In this document: positions 8,106-16,566 of the stretch, one piece after another | Position numbering within the stretch: the first letter of the stretch is position 1 | Layout of the letters: every line of letters starts with the position of its first letter | Source of the DNA: JAFKKS01 sp039808325 | Lineage (GTDB): Bacteria > Pseudomonadota > Alphaproteobacteria > Rhizobiales > Xanthobacteraceae | Length of the DNA stretch: 64,000 nucleotides | Assembly: GCA_039808325.1 (NCBI GenBank) | Contig: JBDHSU010000006.1 | Location: 1-64,000, forward strand | Direction: 5' to 3' | Notes under the pieces: model-generated | What the model was told of the DNA's origin: nothing | What the model saw: only the letters and a program-made list of their open reading frames with translations | The model's database searches: none | Made by a program: the position numbers and the translations under genes

Positions 8106-9725
8106 ATGGCTTCGACGACGCCGATGGATTCCGTGGAAACGGTCGCCCGGGAATCATGGATCCCCATGATCGCGATCGCGCTCGGGCAGGCCATCATGTC
8201 GTTCAACGTGGCTTCTTTGCCTGTTGCGCTCGGGGGCATGGTCGAAAGCTTCGGCGTGGCGCCGACCGTCGTCGCCACCGGCATCGTCGCCTATTCGATG
8301 ATCGTGGCAGGCTTCGTGATGCTGGGCGCCAAGCTGGTGCAGCGTTTCGGCGCCCTGCGCGTGTTTCGCTTGGCTGTGATCCTGTTCGGGGTGTCGCAAG
8401 TCTTCATGACCTTCAGCCCCGCGGCGTCGGTCATGATTTTTGCGCAGGCGCTCTGCGGCGCATCCGGCGCGGTGATCGTGCCGGCGCTCGTCGCGCTCAT
8501 CGCGGAAAATTACCACGGCAATCAGCAGGCCACCGCGCTCGGCGCGTTGGGGTCCGCCCGAGCCGGCGCGGGCGTGCTCGCATTCCTGATCGGAGGCGTC
8601 CTCGGCACCTATATCGGCTGGCGGCCCGTTTTCGGCATCCTCATCGCCGTTTCGGCGCTGGTCTTCTTTCTCAGTTTCCGACTGAAACCCGATCACGGCC
8701 GCCCGGACGTACGCATCGACATGGTCGGCGTGGCTCTGGCCGCGTCGGCGATCATCCTCATCAGCTTCGGGTTCAACAACCTGAACGGTTGGGGATTGGC
8801 CCTGGCGCGGCCAACGGCGCCGTTCAACGTTCTCGGCCTGTCTCCCGCTCCCATCATGATCGTGCTCGGAATCATGCTGGGGCAGGCGTTCCTTCTCTGG
8901 ACACGGCGGCGTGAGGCCGCAAATCAGACGCCGCTGCTGCCGCTGGAAGTTCTCGACTCGCGCGAGGAGCGCGCGGCGGTCTACGCCATGTTCTCGGTCG
9001 TCGCGCTCGAGGCGGCTCTCAATTTCTCCGTGCCGCTCTACATCCAGATCGTGCAGGGGCGCTCGCCCTTGGCGACGGCCATCGCCATGCTGCCGTTCAA
9101 CCTGACCGTCTTCTTCGCCGCAATGTTCATCGTGCGCTTCTACGAGAAGTTCACGCCGCGACAGATCGGCCGCTTCGGCTTCGCATTGTGCGCCGCGGCG
9201 TTGATCTGGCTTGCATTCGTCGTGCGTAACGACTGGAGCGCCATTCCCGTTCTCTTCGGGCTGATCGTCTTCGGTATCGGGCAGGGCTCGCTCGTTACGC
9301 TCCTGTTCAACGTTCTTGTGACGGCGTCGCCGAAAACATTGGCCGGCGACGTTGGCTCCCTGCGCGGCACGACGAATAATCTTGCCGCCGCCGTCGGAAC
9401 GGCTGTCGCCGGCGCGTTGTTGGTCGGATTGTTGAGTTCGGCAGTGATGAGCCAGTTGGCTTCGAATCCGACGCTGCCGATCGAGATTCAGTCTCAAGTC
9501 AACCTCGATAGCATCACCTTTGTGAGCAACGAGCGGCTCAAGGGCGTGATCGACGCAACGACAGCGACGGCGGAACAGAAAGCGGAGGCGCTGCGCATCA
9601 ATTCGGAATCAAGACTGCTGGCGCTCAAGATCGGATTCTTGATCCTGGCGGGCCTTGCGCTGCTGACAATCCTTCCGGCGAGTGGCCTGCCCCGTTATCG
9701 GCCGGGCGAAATCCCGGAGCCGTGA
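8106..9725 (+). CDS. MFS transporter, drug:H+ antiporter-like (DHA2 type)
   Basis: This 539-residue inner-membrane protein has the length and roughly fourteen hydrophobic segments of the DHA2 group of the major facilitator superfamily. The pattern GAKLVQRFGALRVFR after helix 2 corresponds to the MFS loop 2-3 motif. The Gly/Ala-rich helix with GALGSARAGAGVLAFLIGGVLG resembles the antiporter motif of helix 5. A long extracytoplasmic loop lies between the last two helices. The gene begins 48 bases after the glutaminase remnant, with GGGGAGG just upstream. A drug or metabolite exporter is the likely role; the substrate is unknown. Confidence 0.8.
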   Translation: MASTTPMDSVETVARESWIPMIAIALGQAIMSFNVASLPVALGGMVESFGVAPTVVATGIVAYSMIVAGFVMLGAKLVQRFGALRVFRLAVILFGVSQVFMTFSPAASVMIFAQALCGASGAVIVPALVALIAENYHGNQQATALGALGSARAGAGVLAFLIGGVLGTYIGWRPVFGILIAVSALVFFLSFRLKPDHGRPDVRIDMVGVALAASAIILISFGFNNLNGWGLALARPTAPFNVLGLSPAPIMIVLGIMLGQAFLLWTRRREAANQTPLLPLEVLDSREERAAVYAMFSVVALEAALNFSVPLYIQIVQGRSPLATAIAMLPFNLTVFFAAMFIVRFYEKFTPRQIGRFGFALCAAALIWLAFVVRNDWSAIPVLFGLIVFGIGQGSLVTLLFNVLVTASPKTLAGDVGSLRGTTNNLAAAVGTAVAGALLVGLLSSAVMSQLASNPTLPIEIQSQVNLDSITFVSNERLKGVIDATTATAEQKAEALRINSESRLLALKIGFLILAGLALLTILPASGLPRYRPGEIPEP

Positions 9726-9843
9726 TCTCGAGGTCCGCGCGCCGCGAATTGTGCGCGCCGCGACAGTGCGAAGAAGACGTCCGTGTAGTGAAAGGAGCCC
9801 TGCTAACTTCGTTCGTAACCTGGGTGTACTGAAGGAGGAACAA

Positions 9844-10290
9844 ATGACCGGTCTCAAGATGCGAGCTGCCTTACCTCTGATCCTCGGAACTCTCTTTTTG
9901 GCCACGCCGGCAAAGGCGACCGTCCCTGGCTTGCCTGACGCCATTCGGGCAGCGGCCGGGGACGTCGGCAACGTCATCGATGTCCAAGCGCGCTTCTGGC
10001 GCGGCCGGCAATATTGCTGGTACTTCGACGGATGGCGCGGCCCAGGCTGGTACTGGTGCGGCTACCGGATGCGGCGCGGCTTCGGGTGGGGCGGCGGTTC
10101 CGGTTGGCACGGATGGCATCCGCCACGACGGCCGGGAGTGAGGCCTCCCCACGTCGGACGTCCTCCGCATGCTGGCCGCCCCCCGCATGCCGGCCGCCCG
10201 CCGCATGTTGGACGCCCGCCGCATGCGGGCAGACCTCCTCATGCCGGCGGCCGGCCCGGCGGCGGCAGCGGTGGTCGTCCGCGCCGCTGA
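9844..10290 (+). CDS. Small exported Trp/Gly/His-rich repeat protein
   Basis: This protein has 148 residues. A signal peptide is evident at the N-terminus (LPLILGTLFLATPAKA), with cleavage likely near residues 23-26. After a short linker comes an aromatic block with YCWYFDGW and GWYWCGYRMRRG containing two cysteines, then a Gly/Trp stretch. Next are six tandem hexapeptides RPPH[VA]G (residues 100-135, DNA 10141-10248) and a Gly/Arg tail. Codons differ between repeats, so the protein repeat is older than a recent DNA duplication. Start choice is firm: AAGGAGGAA ends three bases before the ATG. Similar small secreted proteins occur in Bradyrhizobium-like genomes as I recall. Function is unknown; metal binding by the histidines is a guess. 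Confidence 0.7.
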   Translation: MTGLKMRAALPLILGTLFLATPAKATVPGLPDAIRAAAGDVGNVIDVQARFWRGRQYCWYFDGWRGPGWYWCGYRMRRGFGWGGGSGWHGWHPPRRPGVRPPHVGRPPHAGRPPHAGRPPHVGRPPHAGRPPHAGGRPGGGSGGRPRR

Positions 10291-10307
10291 TCCAGAGCGC
10301 GAGCCCT

Positions 10308-10340
10308 CGGGTCTGATTCAACAGCGTTGAATCAGACCCG
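10308..10340. repeat. Perfect 15-bp inverted repeat (hairpin 1)
   Basis: CGGGTCTGATTCAAC and its exact complement are separated by AGC. It lies 18 bases after the stop of the repeat protein and is followed after a few bases by ATCTTTTTG, so it may terminate that transcript. It also looks like a dispersed palindromic element. Confidence 0.6.
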
Positions 10341-10357
10341 TCGTTATCTTTTTGTTC

Positions 10358-10406
10358 GAGCATGATCTTTTCCGAAAACCGGTTTCCACTTTTCGGGATC
10401 ATGCTC
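10358..10406. repeat. GAGCATGATC...GATCATGCTC palindromic intergenic element
   Basis: This 49-base element begins GAGCATGATC and ends GATCATGCTC, with CCGAAAA and TTTTCGG facing each other around a central AACCGGTTT. I recall this element as common in intergenic regions of Bradyrhizobium and Rhodopseudomonas relatives. It supports the assignment to Hyphomicrobiales. Its function is not established. Confidence 0.65.
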
Positions 10407-10421
10407 CAAGTCCCGCCTTTC

Positions 10422-10458
10422 GTGCGGCATGACGTCAACGATCGGCGTCGTGCCGCAC
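10422..10458. repeat. 13-bp inverted repeat with one mismatch (hairpin 3)
   Basis: GTGCGGCATGACG and CGTCGTGCCGCAC pair at 12 of 13 positions around an 11-base loop. It is the third hairpin in 150 bases of this intergenic region. Confidence 0.5.
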
Positions 10459-10534
10459 ACGCCATTCATATTTCAATTTGCCTGGCATTGCCGGCGCAAC
10501 GCGGTTGGCAAGCGATAGAAGGAGAGCATCCGTG

Positions 10535-11887
10535 ATGTCGAAAGCCCTATTGGTCACTGCGGCCGCGCTTCTCGCTTTTTCCGCAACGGCGAGCGCTCAG
10601 ACACCGGCGCCGCCATCGACAGCCGCTTCGACGCTTTTCCAGAACGTTCGAATCTTCGACGGCAAGAGCAGTTCGCTCTCAGCGCCCTCCAACGTGCTTG
10701 TCAAAGGCAACATCATCGAGCGTATCTCGACAGCAACGATCGACGCGGAGCCGGGAACGGCGGTAATTGCCGGCGGCGGGCGGACGCTCATGCCCGGCCT
10801 GATCGATGCTCATTGGCATGCGATGTTGATCCGTCCGAATCCGGCGCAGGCGATCAATGGCGACGTCGGTTACAACAACATCACGGCCGCTGCGGAAGCA
10901 TCCGACACGTTGATGCGCGGCTTCACAACCGTCCGCGACGTCGGCGGACCGTCCTTTGGCCTGAAGCAGGCCATCGACGAAGGAGTCATCGCAGGTCCCC
11001 GCATCTATCCTTCGGGAGCGATCATCACCGTGACCAGCGGCCACGGAGATTTCCGCCAATTGTCCGATCTGCCACGCACCATCGGCGGCATGATGGCGCG
11101 CATGGAGAAAGTCGGTGGTAGCATGCTTGCCGACAGTCCCGACGAGGTACGCTTGCGTGTTCGCGAACAGCTCATGCTGGGCGCGTCCCAGATCAAGCTC
11201 ACGGCGGGCGGCGGCGTGTCATCGCCCTTCAGCCCGATCGACGTGATGACTTTCACCGAGGAAGAACTCCGCGCGGCGGTCGAGGCGGCGGAGAACTGGG
11301 GAACATACGTCACCGTTCACGCCTTCACGTCGGCCGCGATCCAGCGCTCGATCGCAGCCGGTGTAAAATGCATCGAGCACGGATTCCTGATGGACGACGC
11401 GACCGCCCGTCTGATGGCTGAGAAAGGCATCTGGCTCAGCACGCAGCCCCTTCCGGAGGAAATGCGAACGGGCCTGCCTGTCGGCTCCGTTCAGCGAGCG
11501 AAAGCCGATGAGGTTTGGCCAGGGATCGGCCGCACGTACGAACTCGCAAAGAAGTACAAGCTGAAAACAGCGTGGGGCACCGACGTCCTGTTCTCGCATG
11601 CCCTGGCAAAGCGCCAAGGCGCCATTCTGGCCTCGCTTGCGCGCTGGTACACGCCGGCCGAGGCGCTCGTCATGGCGACGGGGACCAATGCCGAGCTCCT
11701 CACACTGTCGGGAAAGCGCAGTCCCTATTCTGGAAAGCTCGGCGTTGTGGAACAAGGCGCGCTTGCCGACCTGCTCCTGGTCAATGGGAATCCTCTGGAG
11801 AACCTCGATCTCGTCGCCGATCCCGACAAGAATTTCACGGTGATCATGAAGGACGGAAAAACGTATAAAAACACGATTTCCAAGTAA
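10535..11887 (+). CDS. Exported metal-dependent amidohydrolase
   Basis: This 450-residue protein has a clear signal peptide (KALLVTAAALLAFSATASAQ), so it acts in the periplasm. The catalytic domain is of the amidohydrolase superfamily, imidazolonepropionase/prolidase-like branch (COG1228 type). Metal-site motifs are visible in order: HWH at residues 93-95, a lysine in QIKLTAGGG (K221) that is probably carboxylated, histidines in VTVHAF and CIEHGF, and the catalytic aspartate in TAWGTD. GAAGGAGAG lies upstream; a GTG at 10532 is an equally possible start. Related enzymes include dipeptidases that remove C-terminal Lys or Arg. The exact substrate cannot be read from the sequence. Confidence 0.82.
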   Translation: MSKALLVTAAALLAFSATASAQTPAPPSTAASTLFQNVRIFDGKSSSLSAPSNVLVKGNIIERISTATIDAEPGTAVIAGGGRTLMPGLIDAHWHAMLIRPNPAQAINGDVGYNNITAAAEASDTLMRGFTTVRDVGGPSFGLKQAIDEGVIAGPRIYPSGAIITVTSGHGDFRQLSDLPRTIGGMMARMEKVGGSMLADSPDEVRLRVREQLMLGASQIKLTAGGGVSSPFSPIDVMTFTEEELRAAVEAAENWGTYVTVHAFTSAAIQRSIAAGVKCIEHGFLMDDATARLMAEKGIWLSTQPLPEEMRTGLPVGSVQRAKADEVWPGIGRTYELAKKYKLKTAWGTDVLFSHALAKRQGAILASLARWYTPAEALVMATGTNAELLTLSGKRSPYSGKLGVVEQGALADLLLVNGNPLENLDLVADPDKNFTVIMKDGKTYKNTISK

Positions 11888-12033
11888 GTCTCGCTTGTCG
11901 CCGTGAGCCCGCGCGCTCCTCTCCACGGGAAGCGTACGGGCGTAGCGCGGCTTGCATCCCGGCGCCGACGCGTGATTACTTAGCGCCAACGCGCGATGCG
12001 CGTCTCAAGAGAAATTGTCACCAAGAGGTCGCC

Positions 12034-13749
12034 GTGGCGAGTGTTCTGGCAAGCGCCACCGGCCTTTTCCGCCTCCAGCTTCGTCGACTCTGTGGCGTCG
12101 GACTAGCGCTCGGCACTCTCTTCTTCGCGGCATCGCTGACCCCGACACTCGTTCCCCGCACCTTTTTGACTCAGGGCGTCCTGGCGGGCGTCTCTTTCGG
12201 TGCAGGATACGGTCTCGGCGTGCTGGGAAACTGGCTGTGGACGTATTTGGAGCTGCCGAGACTTGCGGAGCGCCGACGGCGCATTGGCGTTCTGTTGCTG
12301 GCCGCGCTGTGCCTCGTGATCTGCATCGTCTATCTCTGGCGCGCGGCGGATTGGCAGAATTCCATTCGCGTCTTGATGCAGCTCGAGCCGGTCAGCAGCG
12401 CGCATCCGGTCAAGGTTTGTGCCGCCGCGCTCGCAACCTTTGCCGTCTTGATCCTGCTGGCGCGCTTGTTCGCGTATGCCGCGCGTGCGCTATCGGCCCG
12501 CGCGAGCCGCTTCGTTCCGCGGCGGGTCGCCATTGTCATCGGCTATTCCGCCGCGATCCTTCTGTTCTGGTCGCTTGCCACCGGCGTGCTGTTGCGCACG
12601 ACATTCCAGTTCGTCGAATCGTCGTTTCGCGAATTCGACGCGTTGATCGAACCGGAACGCCCTCGGCCAACCGATCCCGCGAGGGCGGGAAGCGCGGCGT
12701 CGCTGCTCAAATGGAACGAGCTTGGCCGCGCCGGGCGGGAGTTCATCGCGTCGGGCCCGAACGCGGCCGAGATCACGGCGCTGACGAAACGGCCGGCGCG
12801 CGAACCAATCCGTGTCTATGTCGGCTTGCGCGGAGCGGAGAACGTGAAAGCACGCGCCGCACTCGCGCTCGCGGAATTGAAGCGCGTCGGCGCCTTTCAG
12901 CGAGCCATTCTCGTTGTGATCACGCCGACCGGCACAGGCTGGGTCGATCCGTCGGCGATGGATGCGCTCGAATATCTGCATCAGGGTGACGTCGCCAGCG
13001 TCGCAGTTCAATACTCCTACATGTCGAGTCCGTTATCGCTGCTGCTGCAACCCGAATATGGGTCGGAATCGGCGCGCGCGCTTTTCTCCGCCGTCTACAA
13101 TTACTGGACGACGCTTCCGAAAGATCAGCGGCCGCGGCTTTACCTGCATGGACTGAGCCTCGGGGCGATGAACTCGGAAAGATCGGTGGAGCTTCTCGAG
13201 ATGATCGGCGATCCGATCAACGGCGCGCTTTGGAGCGGTCCGCCGTTCGGTAGCAGGCTATGGCGCGCCTTTACGGATGGCCGCGCACCCGGAACACCAG
13301 CGTGGCTGCCGACCTATCGTGACAGCCGCGCCGTGCGCTTCATGAACCAAAGCGGTTCGCGCGTCCCGCGTGAAACACCTTGGGGACCCTTGCGGATCGT
13401 CTATCTGCAATACGCCAGCGACGCCGTGACGTTCTTCGATCCTCATGGGTTCTACCAACGTCCGGCCTGGCTCGATCCGCGCGGGCCGGATGTGTCTCCG
13501 GAATTTCGTTGGTATCCGCTCGTGACCACCTTGCAGACCGGCCTGGACATGGCGATGGCGACGACAACTCCGATGGGCTACGGCCACGTCTTCGCGCCCG
13601 AGCACTATGTCGACGCCTGGGTTGCCGTCACCGACGTTCAAAACTGGTCCGACGACGAACTCACCCGCTTAAAGAAACATTTGCGGGCTGCGGCCGACGC
13701 TGCGAACGCCGACCGAAAGCAGAGCGCCTACGACGATCGAGGCGGCTGA
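12034..13749 (+). CDS. Membrane alpha/beta hydrolase (Abhydrolase_9 family)
   Basis: This 571-residue protein has several hydrophobic segments in its first 200 residues, the usual N-terminal membrane part of this family (SLTPTLVPR, then GAGYGLG). A C-terminal alpha/beta hydrolase domain follows. The nucleophile elbow is GLSLG with serine at residue 375. The catalytic domain also shows the family patterns QYSYMSSPLSLL and SGPPFGSRLW, and GYGHVFAPEHY holds the probable catalytic histidine. The start is a GTG at 12034; the preceding gap of 146 bases holds no other gene. The family is poorly characterised and may act on lipids or esters. Confidence 0.8.
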   Translation: MASVLASATGLFRLQLRRLCGVGLALGTLFFAASLTPTLVPRTFLTQGVLAGVSFGAGYGLGVLGNWLWTYLELPRLAERRRRIGVLLLAALCLVICIVYLWRAADWQNSIRVLMQLEPVSSAHPVKVCAAALATFAVLILLARLFAYAARALSARASRFVPRRVAIVIGYSAAILLFWSLATGVLLRTTFQFVESSFREFDALIEPERPRPTDPARAGSAASLLKWNELGRAGREFIASGPNAAEITALTKRPAREPIRVYVGLRGAENVKARAALALAELKRVGAFQRAILVVITPTGTGWVDPSAMDALEYLHQGDVASVAVQYSYMSSPLSLLLQPEYGSESARALFSAVYNYWTTLPKDQRPRLYLHGLSLGAMNSERSVELLEMIGDPINGALWSGPPFGSRLWRAFTDGRAPGTPAWLPTYRDSRAVRFMNQSGSRVPRETPWGPLRIVYLQYASDAVTFFDPHGFYQRPAWLDPRGPDVSPEFRWYPLVTTLQTGLDMAMATTTPMGYGHVFAPEHYVDAWVAVTDVQNWSDDELTRLKKHLRAAADAANADRKQSAYDDRGG

Positions 13750-13820
13750 TCGAGACCCCGCCGATCGAAGAGCCGCCAAGCTCTTCGGCCCCCTCCTCCA
13801 GACCCGCTCGGCCGGTATCG

Positions 13821-14705
13821 TCAGCTCGAGCAGTAATGCATCGCGGATGCTTCCGGCGCCTGCGGGACGACCTTGTCGATAGCTCCCAATGTGGACTTAT
13901 AAGCGTTCGCCCATTCCCCATCCTTGAACATGGATCGCAGTTGCTCGTTGATCCATTCGCAAAACTTGGGATCCTCTTTCTTCACTCCGATACCGTAAGG
14001 TTGCGGCGGCGCATCCGAATTCGCCAGCACGCGATATTGCCCGGGCTGCGCGTGCGCCATACCGAACAGAATCGCGTTTTCGGCGGCAGCCGCTTCGACC
14101 CGGCCCTGTCTCATCGCGGTCAGGCACGCTCCCATCGTATCGAAGCCCTTGAGGTCCGCCTTCGGCGCCTCGGCTTGAATCATGTTGTATTGCGTTCCGT
14201 TCTGCGTGGTGCAAACGGAATGGCCATTGAGCGACTTAAAGCCATTGATGGTATCGCCGAAGGACTTATCGTCGTTTTTTACCATAATGGTATTTCTCGA
14301 CTCGAAGTAGGGGCCCGCGAAGTTGACCTGCTCGCTCCTGGCTTTGTTGATCGTATAAGTCGCAATGACCATGTCCACCTTGCCGGCTTTGATCAACGCC
14401 TCCCGGGTGGGTGTCGGCGCCTCGACAAAGTCGACGTGTCCATTTTCGCCAAAAATACGCTTGGCGATCAGATTGGCGATATCCGCATCAAACCCCTCGA
14501 CCTTTCCGGTCATCGGATTCTTAAGTCCAAAGAGCGGCGCGTCGATCTTGATTCCCACCACGAGTTTTCCACGCTCCTGAATGCGATGCATCGCCGAATC
14601 GGCAGGAAAGTTCGGCTTACTGTTTTGCGCCGCGCCCGCATGGCTCCATGCAGAGGCCGCGAGCAGCGAAAATGTAACGGTTAGAGCAGCTTTCATGTCT
14701 CTCAT
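13821..14705 (-). CDS. Amino-acid ABC transporter, periplasmic binding protein (glutamate type)
   Basis: This 294-residue protein is a family 3 solute-binding protein. The signal peptide is MKAALTVTFSLLAASAWSHA. The mature part shows the usual order: RGKLVVGIKIDAPLFG, GFDADIANLIAKRIFG, the EAPTPTREALIKAGKVDMVIATYT block and YGIGVKKED. These resemble GluB/GltI-type acidic amino-acid receptors. The start at 14705 was chosen because GAGGGGAC lies just upstream and an earlier start would overlap the ATPase gene. The ATPase is upstream on the same strand, and the two permeases are on the opposite strand across a shared promoter region. Confidence 0.82.
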   Translation of the reverse strand: MRDMKAALTVTFSLLAASAWSHAGAAQNSKPNFPADSAMHRIQERGKLVVGIKIDAPLFGLKNPMTGKVEGFDADIANLIAKRIFGENGHVDFVEAPTPTREALIKAGKVDMVIATYTINKARSEQVNFAGPYFESRNTIMVKNDDKSFGDTINGFKSLNGHSVCTTQNGTQYNMIQAEAPKADLKGFDTMGACLTAMRQGRVEAAAAENAILFGMAHAQPGQYRVLANSDAPPQPYGIGVKKEDPKFCEWINEQLRSMFKDGEWANAYKSTLGAIDKVVPQAPEASAMHYCSS

Positions 14706-14748
14706 GTCCACAGTCCCCTCATGATAACGATCGTCGATGGCGCCATTC

Positions 14749-15525
14749 TTATGTGCGGTGGCTGACGACCTTGGATAGAAAATTGCGCGCGCGCTTGGAT
14801 TCGGGCGCGTCGAAAAATTTGCGAGGCTCGCCAACTTCGACGACCTCGCCTTCATCCATGAAGACTACCCGATGCGCGACGGAGCGCGCAAACCCCATCT
14901 CATGGGTGACGACCAGCATCGTCGTGCCGCTCGCCGCGAGCCCTTCCATCACGTTGAGCACTTCGCTGATCACTTCCGGATCCAACGCCGACGTCGGCTC
15001 ATCGAACAGCATCACCTTGGGGTCCATCGCGAGCGCGCGCGCGATCGCGGCACGCTGTTGCTGCCCCCCCGACAACTCGGTCGGAAACTTTCCCGCCTGA
15101 TCCTGGATGCCGACACGCTCAAGCAACGCGAATGCGCGCGCTTCGGCCTCCGCTTTCGAGAGACGGCGCACTCTCATCGGGCCCAGCGTTACGTTCTGCA
15201 GGATCGTTTTGTGCGCAAAAAGGTTGAATGACTGGAAGACCATTCCAACGTCGGAACGCATTCGCGCCAGGGCCTTTCCCTCTTCGGGCAGCGGCGTTCC
15301 GTCGATCTCGATGGCTCCTTTGTCGATCCTCTCCAGCCGGTTGATGCATCGGCACAGCGTCGACTTGCCGGAACCCGAGGGCCCGATAATCGCGACCACC
15401 TCGCTCGCCTCGACCACGAGGTTCACGTCCTTGAGGACGTGTTTCTCGCCAAAGTATTTGTGCACATGACTCACCATCACAACGGGAGGTGAAGCACGCC
15501 CATCGGACGAACCGTTCTGAAGCAT
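14749..15525 (-). CDS. Amino-acid ABC transporter, ATP-binding protein (GlnQ type)
   Basis: This cytoplasmic ATPase has 258 residues when started at 15525. Walker A GPSGSGKST is at residues 48-56, followed by the signature LSGGQQQR, Walker B VMLFDEP and the switch histidine in VVTHEMGFAR, which is typical of polar amino-acid importers. CGGAG precedes the ATG at 15525; another ATG at 15567 is possible but lacks a good ribosome binding site. It is transcribed with the binding-protein gene and away from the permease genes. Confidence 0.85.
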   Translation of the reverse strand: MLQNGSSDGRASPPVVMVSHVHKYFGEKHVLKDVNLVVEASEVVAIIGPSGSGKSTLCRCINRLERIDKGAIEIDGTPLPEEGKALARMRSDVGMVFQSFNLFAHKTILQNVTLGPMRVRRLSKAEAEARAFALLERVGIQDQAGKFPTELSGGQQQRAAIARALAMDPKVMLFDEPTSALDPEVISEVLNVMEGLAASGTTMLVVTHEMGFARSVAHRVVFMDEGEVVEVGEPRKFFDAPESKRARNFLSKVVSHRT

Positions 15526-15568
15526 CGCTGGCTCCGCGAATGCGCGAGCCGCGCATCCGAGTGACATT

Positions 15569-15582
15569 CAAAAATATTTTTG
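15569..15582. promoter_or_regulatory. AT-rich perfect 14-bp palindrome
   Basis: CAAAAATATTTTTG reads identically on both strands. It lies 44 bases upstream of the ATPase start, in a position suited to an operator or an AT-rich promoter element. Confidence 0.3.
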
Positions 15583-15780
15583 GCAGATCGGCCGCGCGAA
15601 CGGCCGGACGCGAGCGCAAGGCTGCGGAATAGCCAACAACGTTCGGCCCTCCCATCGACCGTTTGCCGACTCTCTCAAAGCCGGCCCGCAAGCGTCCCCG
15701 CGCGAGGCATTGCCGGGGCGCAAACGTCACGTAATTCATCTTGGGTGTCAACACGCGCGGCAGGCAATAATCGCCGACAG

Positions 15781-15792
15781 GCGTTTAAACGC
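15781..15792. promoter_or_regulatory. Perfect 12-bp palindrome, possible operator
   Basis: GCGTTTAAACGC is self-complementary and sits about 140 bases upstream of the permease start, centrally in the divergent region. It may be an operator; no cognate regulator is identified. Confidence 0.3.
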
Positions 15793-15933
15793 AGGGCAAA
15801 ATAAAAACTCAGCGTCGTCTCGCGGCGATAATCCACGCAACGGTTGCAGCCGCCTGTATCTGCGCTCGAAAATGTTGCTGGAACCGACCGCATCGCATAG
15901 AACGGCGCGACGCGCGGACCGGAGAAGCGATCG

Positions 15934-16566
15934 GTGGATCATCTTGACGCGATCATTGCTGGGACGTGGGTGACGATCCAGCTCGCTATATTCTCTTTTA
16001 TCGGAGCGGCAGCGTTCGGGTTATTGGTGGGCGTATGCCGCATCAGTCCGGTGCCATCGCTGCGCATCGCCGGCACGGTTTATGTCGAAGGCCTTAGAAG
16101 CATGCCGATTACCGTGCTCATGGTCTTTTTTTACTTTGGCTTGCCGGACGTAAAGGTATCGCTTTCCGCATTCGCATGCGCCGTCCTCGGTTTAGGGCTC
16201 TATGGCGGCGCTTATGTCGCGGAAGCCATACGCTCCGGCGTCAATGCCATACCGGCGGGCCAAATCGAAGCCGGCCGCGCGATCGGACTCACGCAAGGTC
16301 AACTGCTGCGCGACATCGTGCTTCCTCAGGCGGCGCGGACGGTTGTCGCCCCGATGGGAAACGTGTTCGTCGACTTGGTGAAGAATACGTCGATCGCCTA
16401 CACGATATCCGTCGTCGAAATCACCGGCACGGCGACCAACCTCGTGTCGCGCTACGCGAAGCCCGTCGAAACATTCGTGGCCGCCGGCCTGGCCTATCTC
16501 ATCCTCACCATCCCTCTCGGAATCTACTTCCGGAACCTGGAGAGCCGAAAGGCCATTAAGCGATGA
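15934..16566 (+). CDS. Amino-acid ABC transporter, permease 1
   Basis: This 210-residue inner-membrane permease belongs to the His/Glu/Gln/Arg family. It has about five hydrophobic segments and the family docking loop GQIEAGRAIGLTQGQLLRDIVLPQA near residues 108-130. The N-terminal helix carries the usual GTWVTIQLA pattern. The start is a GTG at 15934 preceded by GGAGAAG. It overlaps the second permease by four bases. Together with the leftward ATPase and binding protein it completes one importer. Confidence 0.83.
   Translation: MDHLDAIIAGTWVTIQLAIFSFIGAAAFGLLVGVCRISPVPSLRIAGTVYVEGLRSMPITVLMVFFYFGLPDVKVSLSAFACAVLGLGLYGGAYVAEAIRSGVNAIPAGQIEAGRAIGLTQGQLLRDIVLPQAARTVVAPMGNVFVDLVKNTSIAYTISVVEITGTATNLVSRYAKPVETFVAAGLAYLILTIPLGIYFRNLESRKAIKR

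Larger units (their letters stand above)
15526..15933. promoter_or_regulatory. Divergent promoter region of the split amino-acid importer
   Basis: This 408-base gap separates the leftward ATPase/binding-protein pair from the rightward permeases and PLP enzymes, so it should carry two promoters. Two perfect palindromes stand out: CAAAAATATTTTTG at 15569-15582 and GCGTTTAAACGC at 15781-15792. No regulator gene is adjacent, so which protein would bind them is unknown. No gene is seen in the gap. Confidence 0.5.

Noticed and set aside
8154..9497. Long open frame of 447 codons on the minus strand
   Set aside because: It is antisense to a clear MFS gene, is dominated by Asp, Glu, Arg, His and Gln without any domain, and fits the usual GC-rich antisense shadow.
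10141..10248. 18-base periodic DNA, considered as a CRISPR array
   Set aside because: The period is in frame with a coding sequence, has no spacers and encodes a hexapeptide repeat.
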